Source of the DNA: Gonatopus flavifemur
Taxonomy: Eukaryota; Arthropoda; Insecta; Hymenoptera; Dryinidae
Assembly (NCBI GenBank): GCA_018340375.1
Contig: JAFFJZ010000002.1
Coordinates: forward strand, 13,534,001-13,598,000
Direction: 5' to 3'
DNA: 64,000 nucleotides
Part shown: positions 48,636 through 60,328 of the stretch, piece after piece
How the letters are laid out: each line of letters begins with the position of its first letter
How positions within the stretch are numbered: position 1 is the stretch's first letter
The notes under the pieces: model-generated
Told to the model about the DNA's origin: nothing
The model's input: the letters and a program-made list of their open reading frames with translations, nothing else
The model's database searches: none
Translations under genes and position numbers: made by a program

Positions 48636-49988
48636 TTTTTGGGAAGGTAGTGAATGCAGTTAAGGTTGCTCAGCAGTGACCATGGTCGCGTCATAGATTT
48701 AAAGAAATAAACCCTTCATCCTGAACAATAAATTTGATGCTGCGTTAACTGCCAGCAAAAACACTATACCATTCCATAATCTTGTAATTTTTCTTCTTTT
48801 CGGATAATAACACACTAACAGCTTGTAAATGTGAATCCATTGTTCACATGTGCTTTAAATAATAATATAAGAACATGGTGATCTTTAAGAACACGATCTC
48901 TACACACTTACAATTAATTTTTCTTCACCTCTGTTAGTTGAATGATAAAAGAAACAAAAGCAAACATAAATTGTAGTAGTTTCTGGCTAGCACGGAAGAG
49001 AACGTGAGATTTAAAGTATCCTTGAAACTTCTGACAAAGGTAAACGTACACTTTACGTAGCAAAGTCCAGATGTATCATGTGAGTTCTGCCTTAAAGACT
49101 TTTCCGTGGAATTTCAAGTCCTCTCGTTCTCCTGCAATTCATTTTCTCTAACACATTTTTGAAAGTGTGATAGTTTTATCACGTTGTCAGCCTTATATTC
49201 CCCCTATACATCTTCTTTTCACCGGGAAATAAAATTTTTCAAGGCAAAATCGAACAATGAATCTCGTTTTAAAAATGTTTTCGATGAGAATCAATGATTG
49301 ATATAAATATCAAAACCTCCTTGAAATACAATGCTTCCTATATCTTTTGTCAATGTTCTATTCGTATCAACGTCGATGATATTTTATCGACGACTTTGAA
49401 TTCTGTTTGTACAACACTTTCTCTACTTTCTGTGGAAATTAACAGAAAATTGTGAAATTTGAGTTGAAACGAAAGCAATGGAAATCTTAGAAAGAGTGAT
49501 AAATAAATAAATGAATAAAAGAGAATGCTGAAGGAAGGAAGATTAAAAGATACACGGCAAAAGAGCGAAACACAAAAAGATGTTAGAGAGAAGAAAACAG
49601 AGATCTAGAGAACAAAATGAAAATAAAAGAAGAGTCCAGGAAGTACGTGAGAAAAACAGACGTACAGACGCCGTAAGCAGCCACATAAAATGCAAAGAGA
49701 ATCTTAAATACACAATGCGAAATTAAGGGAGAAGATACAAATCCACAACACCTACAGGGTTGAAATATAATAGGCACGATCTTGCATACAAATCCAATAT
49801 TGAAAAAAGAAAAAAAAACAAGAGGAATACAGAGTCTGTGGAGAGATACTGAATGAATATTATTTAACCCACAAAAGAAAACACTTTCTTTCTTTTTTTT
49901 TTTCTGCAGAAAAATTAATCTCATTCTAACAAAACCCGGGGAGTTCGCCTTTTAGTTATTTCGCTTGGCTCATTCTGAAAGGATATCC
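48636..49988. other. No gene recognised
   Basis: AT-rich. At 49500-49900 the + strand is strongly purine-rich (GAAGGAAGATTAAAAG and similar), which leaves a 113-codon minus-strand hydrophobic frame open. I consider that an artefact of composition. Confidence 0.4.
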
Positions 49989-50218
49989 CAGAAGAACGAC
50001 CTGGTTGAACAATAATTTGAGATCTGGTTCGATTCACCAGGAGATGTGATTGTGATGTGCAGAAAAAATGATTGAAGCAAAAATTAACTACATCTTTCAG
50101 GTCAGAAAAACCAGATTCTTTTCTTGGTGTGATAACCCAAATATGTAGTTAATTTTGGCTTCAACCAATTTTTCTGGACATCACCCTGGAATGTTTCGAC
50201 CAGGTCGTTTTTCTGTGA
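49989..50218. repeat. 230-bp foldback element
   Basis: CAGAAGAACGACCTGGTTGA pairs with the right end CGACCAGGTCGTTTTTCTGTG. Inner arms AAAATTAACTACAT and ATGTAGTTAATTTT pair around the centre. Confidence 0.75.
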
Positions 50219-51143
50219 GTGCACTTCTATATAAACAATGATTGAACTGGTGTTTCAATGGGTCGCTGATCGTGCTATTGAAGGGCCGTCACTGGTTTTT
50301 TGAAACATCTGCAGTCGTGTTTGCTGAACGATATGCGTTAGCTTTGCCAATTAAACACTCATCGACTCTCCACATGACTAGGAAAATGTACATCAGAAAA
50401 ATTTTACTTCATAAATCCCTATAAAATTTCAATAACGAGGAAACAAAGATTGAATATGGTACACTTCAAAGAATCAATATGCGACTGATAGAATAAGTCT
50501 TGCACAATATTTCTTCTTAACTGAGGAAAATTCATCGTTGCAAAAATTCACTTGTTCGTTAGATACAGTTCAACCAACTAATTAATTACTGTAGCCAATT
50601 AAAGAACAATGACGAAATTCACTGCTCGATGGAACTAATCTGAAATAACTACCTGAACAATGGAGACAATAACTAATATTCCGGCATTTAATAATTGTTA
50701 GAAGTCATCATTTAATTGTATAAGCTATATTTAACAAGGAACTACCATTCCATTATAACTTTTCTCAAAAAAAATTGAAACATTTTAGTACCGATCTCGA
50801 AACACTGTCGTGAAAATATCATTGTCATTATTCCTTAATTTGATGATACTGAAATAACTTCCGCACAGCCATTCTGAGTAGTCTCGGAATAATTTTGGAA
50901 TGACCTTGAAAGGGTCTTCAGACTCCAGTGATGAGAACTCGAATGGTGATTGATTGCACTGTAAAATAGCAAATGAATTATTCAAATCCAATGTACCGAT
51001 CGTTTCGAAAATGTGATTCGTCCAAAAGTGATATACCAGGTAATGAAAATTTGATTCACTAATTTTTTCAGTGTAATATTTACAACCGTGTTAGCACTGT
51101 TGATTTGTGTGTGGCTGCCACGATAGAAATCTGGTATTCCAAC
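50219..51143. other. No gene recognised
   Basis: AT-rich sequence with short frames only. Confidence 0.4.
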
Positions 51144-51252
51144 CAGCGTTGCCAACCTACGGATCTTTTTCCATGGATCGGCGAATCATAAGACACCTTC
51201 AAATGGAATTCCCAATAGAAATACCTGAGAATTCCGTAGGTTGGCGACGCTG
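51144..51252. repeat. 109-bp hAT-like MITE
   Basis: CAGCGTTGCCAACCTACGGA and TCCGTAGGTTGGCGACGCTG are inverted ends with one mismatch. Flanking octamers ATTCCAAC and ATTAACAC agree at five of eight positions. The size and CAG terminus match the MITE at 15686. Confidence 0.65.
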
Positions 51253-51300
51253 ATTAACACCTTTAGCGACGCACAGTGGCCGATTTTCCTGAAAAGCAGG

Positions 51301-51590
51301 CCGAAAGTTCAAAAAGGCTTCAGAATCTTTTGAAATCCTGAATATGTGGGTTTTCGAGGTCGCTGATTAGGAATCTGAAGTCGTATTTGAAAAACTCATA
51401 ATGGCTAATCGAATACGGCGGACTAAAATACAAAAAGTCATCAAATTTCCTTGAAATTATCCATTCATGGGCTCTCGGAGTCGCTGATTACTCGAATCTC
51501 GAATTCGCTTTCAGAGATTCAAAATGACTACTCTAATATTGCGAACTGCAATTCCAAAAGTTTCTGAAATTATTTGAAATCATCTTATTT
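51301..51590. repeat. Degenerate tandem repeat, about 120-bp unit
   Basis: Two full units and a partial third. Each has an AAAAAG(T/G)C(T/A)TC start, then a TTGAAAT block, GGTCGCTGATTA (51358) or AGTCGCTGATTA (51480), and an AAT(G/A)GC(T/-)A end. I recall similar units with GGTCGCTGATTACGAATCTG from other insect genomes, but cannot check this here. Confidence 0.65.
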
Positions 51591-51715
51591 TGAAAGAGCA
51601 GAGAAATTTAAGACCGATTATATGGTGAGAGCATGGGGTATTAGGATCTTAAGGGACACATCAAGATCAAACTGAACTAAGTTTAGTTATTGACCTCAGA
51701 ATTACTTCGGAAGTA

Positions 51716-53005
51716 CCAGGTGTGTAAGTATGAAACCGGAATTTGCCCATAGGTGGTGCTAGATGTCGATGCAGTTACCGACACATCACGTCAGCGGTGT
51801 CTTGTTATTGTATTGATATCCGACAAAGATTTCCAACTCACAATAACACGAGTTTCATTCAGTAGCATTAGTTTATTAGAGATAAACATGTCGAGTTTTG
51901 TGCCAACAAATTACGATTTGCGGACAGCATTACTTTTCTGTTTCCATCTGAAGAAAACCGCAGCCGAATCGCATCGAATGCTTGTGGAGGCGTTTGGTGA
52001 GCATGCTCTCGGTAAAACACAGTGTTTCGAGTGGTTCAAACGGTTCAAAAGTGGTGATTTTGACGTCAGGAACGAAGAACGTGGAAGACCACCGAAAAAG
52101 TTTGAAGACACTGACCTGCAAGCCTTGTTGGACGAAGACGACGCTCAAACACAACAACGACTGACGGATCAGTTAAAGGTGACCCGAGAAGTCATCTCCC
52201 TTCGGTTGAAAGCCATGGGAAAGATACAAAAGGTGGGGAAATGGGTTCCACATGAACTCAACGAGAGACAACAGGAAAACCGCAAAACATCATGCGAAAT
52301 GCTGCTCGCCAGGTTCCAAAGAAAGTCATTTCTCCATCGAATTGTGACTGGCGATGAAAAGTGGATATATTTCGAGAATCCTAAGCGCAACAAGTCATGG
52401 GTTACTCCGGGTGAACCATCAACATCGACGGCAAGACCAAACCGCTACGGACGAAAGACAATGCTGTGTGTTTGGTGGGATCGGAAGGGCGTAATCTACT
52501 ACGAGCTGCTGAAACCTGGGGAAACTGTCAATACTCAACGCTACCGACAACAAATGATCGATTTGGATCGAGTTTTGCGTGAAAAACGACCAGAATACCA
52601 ACAAAGACGACACAAGGTGATTTTGCTGCATGACAATGCACCAGCACACAAAGCAAAACAGGTCCAGGAAACGATAGAGTCGTTCCGTTGGGAGATTCTT
52701 CAGCACGCGCCTTACTCACCGGACCTTGCCCCATCCGATTACTACTTGTTTGCATCGATAGGACACGCACTTGCTAAGCAGCGCTTTATACACTTCTTAC
52801 GAAGATGTACGAAAATGGCTCGATGACTGGTTTGCCTCAAAAGAGCAACAGTTCTTTTGGCGCGGAATCCACAAATTGCCAGAAAGATGGGAAAAATGTA
52901 TAGATAGCGACGGACAATACTTTGAATAAGTTACTTTCTATCATATCATTACAATAAACGTGTTTTTCCTGTACAAAAATTCCGGTTTCATACTTACACA
53001 CCTGG
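51716..53005 (+). mobile_element. Mariner element, copy 3
   Basis: 1290 bp, that is 1286 plus a 4-bp insertion in the gene. TA at 51714-51715 and 53006-53007. The terminal 29 bases are perfect inverted repeats, the best preserved of the three copies. Confidence 0.96.
51888..52929 (+). pseudogene. Mariner transposase, frameshifted after residue 300 (copy 3)
   Basis: Starts at ATG 51888 (MSSFVPTNYD). WVPHEL is at 119-124; D156, D249 (HDNAPAH) and D284 (YSPDLAPSD) are all present, so the catalytic triad and YSPDLAP signature are the most canonical of the three. After EQRF-equivalent residue 300 (KQRF here) four extra bases (CGCTTTATACACTTC against CGCTTTACTTC in copies 1 and 2) shift the frame, and translation stops at TGA 52824-52826. 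In the original frame the Trp codon at 323 is TGG, not TGA, and the tail runs to TAA at 52927-52929. The only visible inactivating lesion is the 4-bp insertion. Confidence 0.94.
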
Positions 53006-53007
53006 TA

Positions 53008-54341
53008 TCAGTCAAGATCAAATTTTAGGTCACCAATGACTTTGTATCGTGAAATTGTACAATTTTGTCCATTGACTTTTTCAGTTTGAAGTCATCTTTC
53101 TGAAATAATCGACTGTTCCAGTAAATTTTTGAACTCCTTGTGGGAATTGGGACGAACAAACATGCTGAAATTACAAATTAATCCACTCATGTAAAAAATA
53201 TGTGAACAACAATAATCGTACACTAACAAAACTCGATTTGACTGCTTGGTTTGATTGTCTTTCTTGGACGCTCGGAAACTGCGAGATAAAAACAGACGTC
53301 AAAGACGAAGGGGCAGCAAATTCCGCCGAAAATCAATCAATTATACTCCAAAATATAAGAAAAATCAAACGAGACCACTGAACTCTATTGAATTCATAAC
53401 TATTTTCCTCGCTGTAGATGATATTCCAACGAGAAAAAGCCAGTCATGCATAGTTATGTTGACGTCGGTTTCCACACCCCGAAATCTTCATTCGTAACAA
53501 AATATTCATAAAGTACTCTCATACATGCCTCCATTTACACCTTCCATTGAACGAAATCTTGGAAAATCGCTTGAAAAAATTGAAACGGCACTTCTTACAA
53601 CTCGAGATTTGAAACTCGAGAAGTGTAGCGAGCAAACATCTGTGATGGGCCACTTTCAATTGTTTCTCGCTGACAGTATCTTCATCAGAATTAACTTTCC
53701 TCCCGTTACAATACGCAGTGATGCCACCCCTACAATATCATGTAGTAAAACTAGGGAATTTCGCAAATTTTTCTCTGGATTTTTGGCCAGCTGTTTTGGG
53801 AAATCGGCCACTGTGCGACGTTCTGTCCGTGAGAATTGAATAGTCGGTTCAATGCTGACCCAAAACTGTTAGTCCACGCGAACCAATACTGTTCGAACTC
53901 CGTTGAACAGTCAGTGCCAGTTGAAAAACGGTAATGAACCTTTATGAGAAACAATTGTTGAGAAACCAGATCATTTGTTAACTCTCGTTGTTATCTTTAG
54001 AACGAATCTCGAGTGTAGTTCAATCAATCTCGGAATAATTTTCGAACAGTTGTTGAATAGTCAAATATTTGACATCGCATTCAAATCAACGAATTGTATA
54101 TTCAAGAAATGATTGGAATTCGTTTCCAGCAACTTTGAAAACTCCCAGTTATACCAAGTTCGGAATATATTAATCAACGTATACCAAATTACTCGATAGC
54201 GTTCGCCATATTACACTTCATTGACTTCAAATTCGTTTGAATATTCTGATTGAATGACAAATCCCGCCTCAGTTAGACAGGAATGTATTCCAAACAAATC
54301 AATAAATGTAATATCGTATTATTTCGACATAAGGAAATTAA
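53008..54341. other. No gene supported
   Basis: Open frames at 53255-53497 (basic, KLRDKNRRQRRRGSKFRRK) and 53525-53839 have no recognisable domain, and I cannot find convincing splice sites around them. Confidence 0.35.
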
Positions 54342-54647
54342 ATCATCATCATCATCATCATGGAGTAATCAGTCTTATGACTGGTTTGATGAAACCCTCC
54401 AACCCTGCCTATTATCCGCTAATCGTTTAATTTCTGCATATCTACGACAACCCTTATCTTGTATAATTTGCTTCATATAACTTAATCTAGGTCTACCTTT
54501 TCGAGTTTTACCATTCATTTTTCCTTCCACTATCGTTTTCAATGAGCTATCATGCCTTAATGTGTGTCCTATCAGATTACTTCTTTCTTTCACGACCTGT
54601 CTCAAAAGACTTCTTTTTTCATCTACCTTCTCAAGTACTTCTTCATT

Positions 54648-54686
<39 letters not shown>

Positions 54687-55603
54687 ACTTTACTCTGAGC
54701 ATCCTTCTATAACACCACATTTCAAAAGCTTCGAGTCTTCGTTGGTCCGTTTTTCCAATTGTCCAAGTTTCGCAACCATATAATGCTGTGCTCCAAACGT
54801 AACTCTTCAAGAATTTCTTCCTTACCGCTAAGCTAATATCCTTCGAACTTAGTGACTGTTTCTTTTGGTGGAGAGCCTGTTTTCTTTGTGCTATTCTTGC
54901 TCTTATATCTCTTTCGCTTTTACCGTTTTCAGTAATTATGCTTCCTAGATATTTAAACTCTTTCACTTGCTGAATTGTCTCTGCATCTATTCTGATTCTC
55001 GTTCTTCTCGATGTTTTCGCTGTTGTACAAATCATGAATTTTGTTTTGTCCTTATTTATATTCATACAACATTTGTCTAGTAATATTTTTTTTAATAGTG
55101 TTGAGAGTATTTTCTAACTCAGCACCACTCGTAGCTAATACAGCTATGTCATCCGCAAATCTCAACATGCTTACATTTTCACCTTGAATCTGTGATTTCA
55201 ATTGCACTTGCTCCTTTACTTCGTTCATCGCTTCTTCTATATACAAATTGAAGATCAATGGAAATAGTGAGCATCCTTGTCTCACCCCTCTTTTAATTTG
55301 TGCTTTTCCTCTTTGACCCTCTATTTCTATTATTGCGGTTTGATTTTTATATAATTCATGAAATTAATCCCTAACTTTTTCAAAATCCTGAACATTCTCT
55401 CCCAATCAACATTATCGAATGTTTTTTGTATATCTACAAAACCTATATACACAGACTTTTTCAACTCTAGACTTTTCTCTACTACTGTTCTGAGTGCTAA
55501 TATTGCTTCCCGCGTTCCCCTATTTTTCTTAAAACCGAACTGATCTTCCGCTAATCTACTCTCTATTTTATTCTCTATTCTCCTATACATAATTTTTTTC
55601 CAG
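54342..55603 (-). pseudogene. RTE-like LINE reverse transcriptase, 5'-truncated and frameshifted
   Basis: Read on the minus strand, four frames follow each other as one broken ORF2. They contain RLAEDQFGFKKNRGTREAIL and VDIQKTFDNVDWERMF (55590-55330), RQGCSLFPLIFNLYIEEAMN and the catalytic FADDIAVLA box (55285-55052), KEFKYLGSIITENGKSERDI and LYGCETWT (55065-54643), then SNLIGHTLRHDSSLK and KTRKGRPRLSY (54653-54375). Frameshifts lie near 55345 and at an A8 run near 55090, and a GA-dinucleotide expansion at about 54651-54682 breaks the third junction. The N-terminal endonuclease is missing. The 3' end is an (ATG)n tail (plus-strand ATC repeat at 54342-54361), as is common in RTE elements. Dead copy. 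Confidence 0.88.
54651..54682. repeat. (CT)n microsatellite inside the LINE reading frame
   Basis: About fifteen CT units. On the LINE strand it reads ERERERE between WIER and VKNEEVL, showing that a short GA run in the coding sequence has expanded. Confidence 0.9.
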
Positions 55604-56487
55604 TATCAAATACAGAAAATGAATTAAAAAAAAAACCTAATCACTCTAGAAATTACAAAACACTTTCAAGTTCGATAGGAACATTTAACGATGATCAAAA
55701 ATGCAGATCCTTATGGTCACGATAATTATGAAATGAATTATCTCTGTTGGATATTATTTCATCAACAACATATTCAAACTGATAATGTACATATAAAATA
55801 TTCATTGTGTCGACATAATGATCTTGAAAACGGTGTGGGAATACCATGTAGAAGTCATGCAATATTGTATATCCTTGGAACCAAGCTTTAGACCGTCGTC
55901 GTGCACAACTACCGCGTGATAATTTTATTGCATCGCTCGTATAACGGGTAATGTGCTTGAAGAGGATACGTAATAGGATTTTATGACCATGATGATTGAC
56001 CATACTTTATAAGCTGATGTTGACATCTTTTTTCCTTGTATCTCTATTGCGTTTACACTCAAAATTATTGGAGAACGATAACTACTCGGTGAATACTAAA
56101 CATTTTTTGTAACATGAGTATCGCATACTACTTATTTATGATGAATAATTTCCAACGGGTGATCATTATGGCCATTAACGGTAGATTTAATCTTTCGATT
56201 TTCATGGTGTTTTTGAATCGTAAATTTATAAATTTCAAGTAGAAATGAAACAATGGGGGAGGTTGTATTTAATAGAATTTGTCAAAAACAACTGTGGATA
56301 TGTTTTGGGTCATTACTGTTTGTTAACCGTTTTTACTGGCCATGCAGTATTGGTTTGCGTGAATAGAGATTCTTGAGCCAATGTGGAATCAATACTGTTT
56401 TTAAAGTTGAAATGCACCAGTATTGAAGCAGAGTTGGTAGCGAGTGGAAGGCGGCTCAAAGAAAACACTTTGATTTTTGACTCATTA
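55604..56487. other. No gene recognised
   Basis: AT-rich. A 102-codon minus-strand frame at 55695-56003 has no domain. Confidence 0.4.
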
Positions 56488-56652
56488 CACGAAAAGACCG
56501 GGTTCATTAATAATAAACAGTTTATTTTTAATATCCAGAAAAATGACTGTCAATTTAGGGGAAAGAAGATTGCTGAAAAATACTCATAGTGAATTTACCG
56601 AAAATTCGTAGTGAAAATTTGGTGTATTTTCAATAACACACGTGCATGTCCC

Positions 56653-56769
56653 AAACGGTCCGCTCAAAACTTCTGTTGAATATTGACACAAAAGTGTTAA
56701 TTGAAGGGAATCTATCAATTTGACACTCATTTGTGTTGATTTTCAACAGGAATTTTGAGTGGACTGTTT
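56653..56769. repeat. 117-bp palindrome
   Basis: AAACGGTCCGCTCAAAACTT pairs with GGAATTTTGAGTGGACTGTTT, and GTTGAATATTGACACAAAAG with its complement near 56722-56746. Possibly the core of a longer element ending near 56795 (TTTTTTACTGTG). Confidence 0.65.
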
Positions 56770-56857
56770 CTAACATAAAATTTTTTACTGTGCAGCCAGC
56801 AAAGCGCTACTAAATGTGCGGTTTTGCTACTAGCAGTGTTACAGTAGTGACATAGTA

Positions 56858-57130
56858 CACGGAGAAAATCCTACAGTAATGGGTACTGTAGCCCACACGA
56901 TTGGCTCGTGTTATGCTAACAAATCATTTCAACACTACTGGTTACTGTGGTAACACGAATCAGACGTGTCTCCACAGTAGAGAATAGTGTAGAAAAACGA
57001 CTCCCTACTGCGGAGAAAGGACTCATTCGTGTTACCACAGTAACTAATAATGTTGAAATGATTTTTCAGCATGAAACGAGCCAGTCGTGTGGGCTACAGT
57101 AACCACTAGTGTGGGATTTTCTTCAACCCG
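56858..57130. repeat. Foldback MITE, CACGGAGAAAATCC terminus
   Basis: CACGGAGAAAATCC at the left, GGATTTTCTTCAACCCG at the right. Arms match over about 110 bases: TAGCCCACACGATTGGCTCG with its complement near 57075, and GTGGTAACACGAATCAGACG with the 57017-57041 region. TA at 56856-56857 and 57131-57132. Confidence 0.8.
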
Positions 57131-57139
57131 TACAGAGTT

Positions 57140-58050
57140 CATCAATTGGCTCAATAATAGCACGTTACTGGACCACAAACGGCGTTCTTCGCCCGTTAAT
57201 GGCGCCCATTAATGGCTCATCAATGGTTATTTGCTGAATGATAGGGTGGGTCCAGCGATGGCAATAAATAACGGGCCATGTATAAAATTATTGATTGTCC
57301 GAGTAATGGGGCTAAATGATCCCGATTTATGACCAGAAATTTCGGGATAATGTTTGAATGTCAGCCATCAATGGCAGATTACTGGAGCATAATGATAATG
57401 ATGGTGATATGACTGCGCTCCAGAACAATCGGTTCAGTATTAATTCAAATGAGTGGTTAAGTGTGACCCAAAACACTTTTTTGTTTTTGTTTTAAGGAAA
57501 TTTGTCATTCCAGTTTTCACAAGATCAGAAATGGATGTTTTGTTTTCTAAATAGATTTGCATGCCCGATACCTCCACAATCTCAAATGTAAAATTATACG
57601 AGTCAAAAGCACTCTCGATAAATCAGTTGAATTCAGTTGCTTATTCCTTCAAATTTTTTGTTATTCACATGAGAAAGTAATTGATTACCTATATAAATGA
57701 GAATTCATTTGAATCATGTAAAACGTATTTGATGGATGTGAATTATTTATTCAGCGTAATAGAAATAAGACTAAAACAAACTTTTTTCACGGATGATTAT
57801 GAATACAATACATTCAACTTTGAAATCAATTTCACTTAGTAATAGACCATATTTCAGCCAGTAACGGGGAATCAATTGTTGGCCGTTTACCACAGCCGTA
57901 CGTCGGCTGATTATTGGCTGTTTTCATTGCTGGCCTCTCTTATCAGCCAGTGATGGGCCACACTTGTGCCAATGATGTGAATTCATTGTTAGCCATTTAA
58001 TGGTAGCCATACATGGACCGATTATTGGCTGTGTTTACATTATCGGGGTT
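57140..58050. repeat. Element made of GCCATTAATGGC/TTGGCTG words
   Basis: Two flanking blocks (57150-57420 and 57840-58050) are dense in words like GCCCATTAATGGCTCATCAA, GGCCGATTATTGGCTG and CCAGTAATGGG, in both orientations. They enclose about 400 bases of ordinary AT-rich DNA. Exact termini are not resolved. Confidence 0.5.
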
Positions 58051-58333
58051 TCCTGAATGGGGAGTTGGAAAAGACTACTGAGGTGCTCGCATTTCGACAC
58101 ATAAATCAAGTCATATATGTACAAGGACCTTTCGAATGTATCAGTCGACAGCAGTATCGCTGCCAGGAATGCTGCCTTGATTTTGTTGGCTGGGATATCA
58201 AAGGTTGATCTTCTTATTGTTATTTCTCACAGTGAAACTATCAACTTATGGAAAATTCAAAGAACATATTCTTCAATGATCCTCTTTTGCCGTAAATTGA
58301 CAGTCATTTTTCCAATTATCATTAATAAACTCG

Positions 58334-59068
58334 CACGGAGAAAAAGGAATAGTTGTAGCAACTACGTAAATAGTCGATTTTCGACCATCTATTCAAATAG
58401 TTGCTGCAACTATTCAGTACACTGTAAAAAAACTTACTACAATTTTATAGTTCTTGTGCACCAACAAAAATATTAAAAACCTAATCGTTGGTATACTAAA
58501 ATTTCAAGTCTTTATATTAAAAATTTCCTGATTGAGATTTTGAATAATAATTGTAATTGTAGCCAATGAAATTGATATATGAGGTTTTTCCAAGACTTAT
58601 CCTCTTGTGTTCTAGATATGAAGCATATGTAGTAAAACATGTCGCGCTATAGCGCAGGTAGAAAAGTGTGGGTTCAAATCCTGTTAGGTAGACATGAGTT
58701 TCTGTCCATCCAAATGAACGATCAAAAGTTTCTCAATCATCTTGGAACACAAGGACCCTGCAAAATCACTTTGCGTGAGCAATTTTTTCAATTTTCATGG
58801 ATATTTTCAGCATTAATTTTCCAGTACATGTCCTTTTACAGTGTAGTCAGGAGAAGTATCACGTCAGCTGCCTCAACTAACTCGATAGTTGCACTAACTA
58901 ACGTGAATACCTGGCAACTTACGAAGTATTTTAGTTAGTTGAGGCAGCTAACGTGATACTCGTCCTGACTACTAAATAGTTACAGCAACTATTTAAGTAG
59001 ATGGTCTAAAATCGACTATTCAAGTAGTTACTGCAACTATTCCTTTTCCTCCTTGCAGTCTTTCCGTG
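58334..59068. repeat. Foldback element interrupted by a CACTGTAAAA element
   Basis: Left CACGGAGAAAAAGGAATAGT; right GAATAGTTGCAG-type complement ending TCTTTCCGTG, with TA after it. The left arm is interrupted at 58418 by the element 58420-58843. The right arm carries the same sequence uninterrupted. The AGTATCACGT..CAGCTGCCTC inner arms pair across 58855-58975. Confidence 0.8.
58420..58843. mobile_element. CACTGTAAAA element with proven TA insertion
   Basis: CACTGTAAAA and TTTTACAGTG are inverted ends, with TA at 58418-58419 and 58844-58845. The empty site survives in the opposite arm of the host palindrome: 58963-58986, read in reverse, gives AACTATTTAGTAGTCAGGAC, with one TA. The interior holds GGTTCAAATCC at 58671-58681, a good match to an RNA polymerase III B box, but no complete tRNA fold. 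Confidence 0.8.
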
Positions 59069-60328
59069 TAGAATGAATTCCCTCTTGAGAGAGGAATATT
59101 TTCTGATTCTCCCAAATGGATCTCTATTTTCAAGGACCTAGGGGGATTGCTCTTAAATTCGAAATCAATTTCAAATGAGCTATTCAACCTGTTTGGTCTT
59201 GCAAAAGGCAATTTGATTTGTTCGTTCAAGGATTTATTGATTCGACTTGAAAGAAAAAATTTGAATAGCTGTCGGTGTGCGCGCAGATGCCATTGTATAG
59301 GATTTGCTAATGTGACACGTTATGCACGTGCATTTAAACACGTGCATAAGACCTCCATTTGATGGTGATATAATATCTCAAATTCCAACGGGATGGATGA
59401 CAACTACAATATCTTAGCTTAATTCTTCCAATAATCGTTTGCAGCTCAGTTAATCGTAATTTCGCTTCATTTGAATGATTACAAATAGTTTTTTCATTTT
59501 TGAAACTTACTTTTTTTCAGTCCTGTAAATGTGAAACCATTACTTCCAGAGTTGAAGTAACAAGCACAACTTGCATGAACGAACATCGTACTCAGAAAAA
59601 TGATTCTCTTATCATAAGACGGCAGCCGTCTCAAACATAGTCTGTTTCACTGATGAAACGAAGCCGTTGTAACATCAGAATCGGTGATCTCAATATGATG
59701 ATCATGCAATTCCATAAACAGACGAAAATCATCCAATCTTGAAATGAATTTCGTCATGACAAAAAAAAATCTCTAATCTATTCCCAAAAGAGTGAGTTTA
59801 AGTATGGTTTCCCGTATTACATGCGGAGGAAAATTCTTTATGAAGGGGACATTTCAATGTACACGTCGGAAAAAAAGCATATTTTCAAAATTTTTTTTCT
59901 CGGGAACTATTGAATATAATCGAATAAACTTTTTCTCCCCTTAAAGGTATAATCAAGCAGAGTTGAAAGAAATTTTTGTTGGTCATACAAAATATTCATT
60001 CATGTGTACTTATAATATGAAATACGAGTGTTGAAAAACAAAACAGGTTTCTGTCTGCGGGGATGATTCCGGCTCTCCTAATGATCTGAAACAGAAAATC
60101 CAAGAAGTTTCTTGATCTACATTGTCGCCCCTATCGCCCGTACCTCAGTTAATTTATTTTACCAAAAATCAACAAAATGGTGGCGGTTCTTGCAAAAGTG
60201 TAAGAAAAAACACCCTTTTGCGTCATAAATCAGGTGGAATTATAATTAAAATCAAAAGATCAACAACTTTGAAGTACGTACGATAGCAATGATAGTGCTG
60301 AATACCGTGTTGAAATTTAAAATCGTTA
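59069..60328. other. No gene recognised
   Basis: A TA-flanked CTCAGAAAAATGATTCTCTT at 59591 with ATAAGACGGCAGCCGTCTCA resembles the reverse complement of 61600-61690 (ATAAGACGGATCTCCGTTTG and TTTTCTGAGTG), so both are probably ends of one family. Otherwise nothing recognised. Confidence 0.4.

Larger units (their letters stand above)
56488..58320. repeat. Split copy of the CACGGAAAGACCGGG MITE family
   Basis: The left arm (56488-56618: CACGAAAAGACCGGGTTCAT, AAAATGACTGTCAATTTAGG, AATTCGTAGT) and right arm (about 58225-58320: CACAGTGAAACTATCAACTT, AAATTGACAGTCATTTTTCC) belong to the family of 24972-25270 but stand 1.6 kb apart. Other elements (56653, 56858, 57140) fill the gap. The extreme right terminus is missing. 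Confidence 0.65.

Noticed and set aside
49583..49924. 113-codon hydrophobic minus-strand frame
   Set aside because: Open because the + strand is purine-rich there; no signal for a real membrane protein gene.
53255..53839. Basic frame followed by a second 104-codon frame
   Set aside because: No domain and no matching splice sites; cannot be distinguished from chance.
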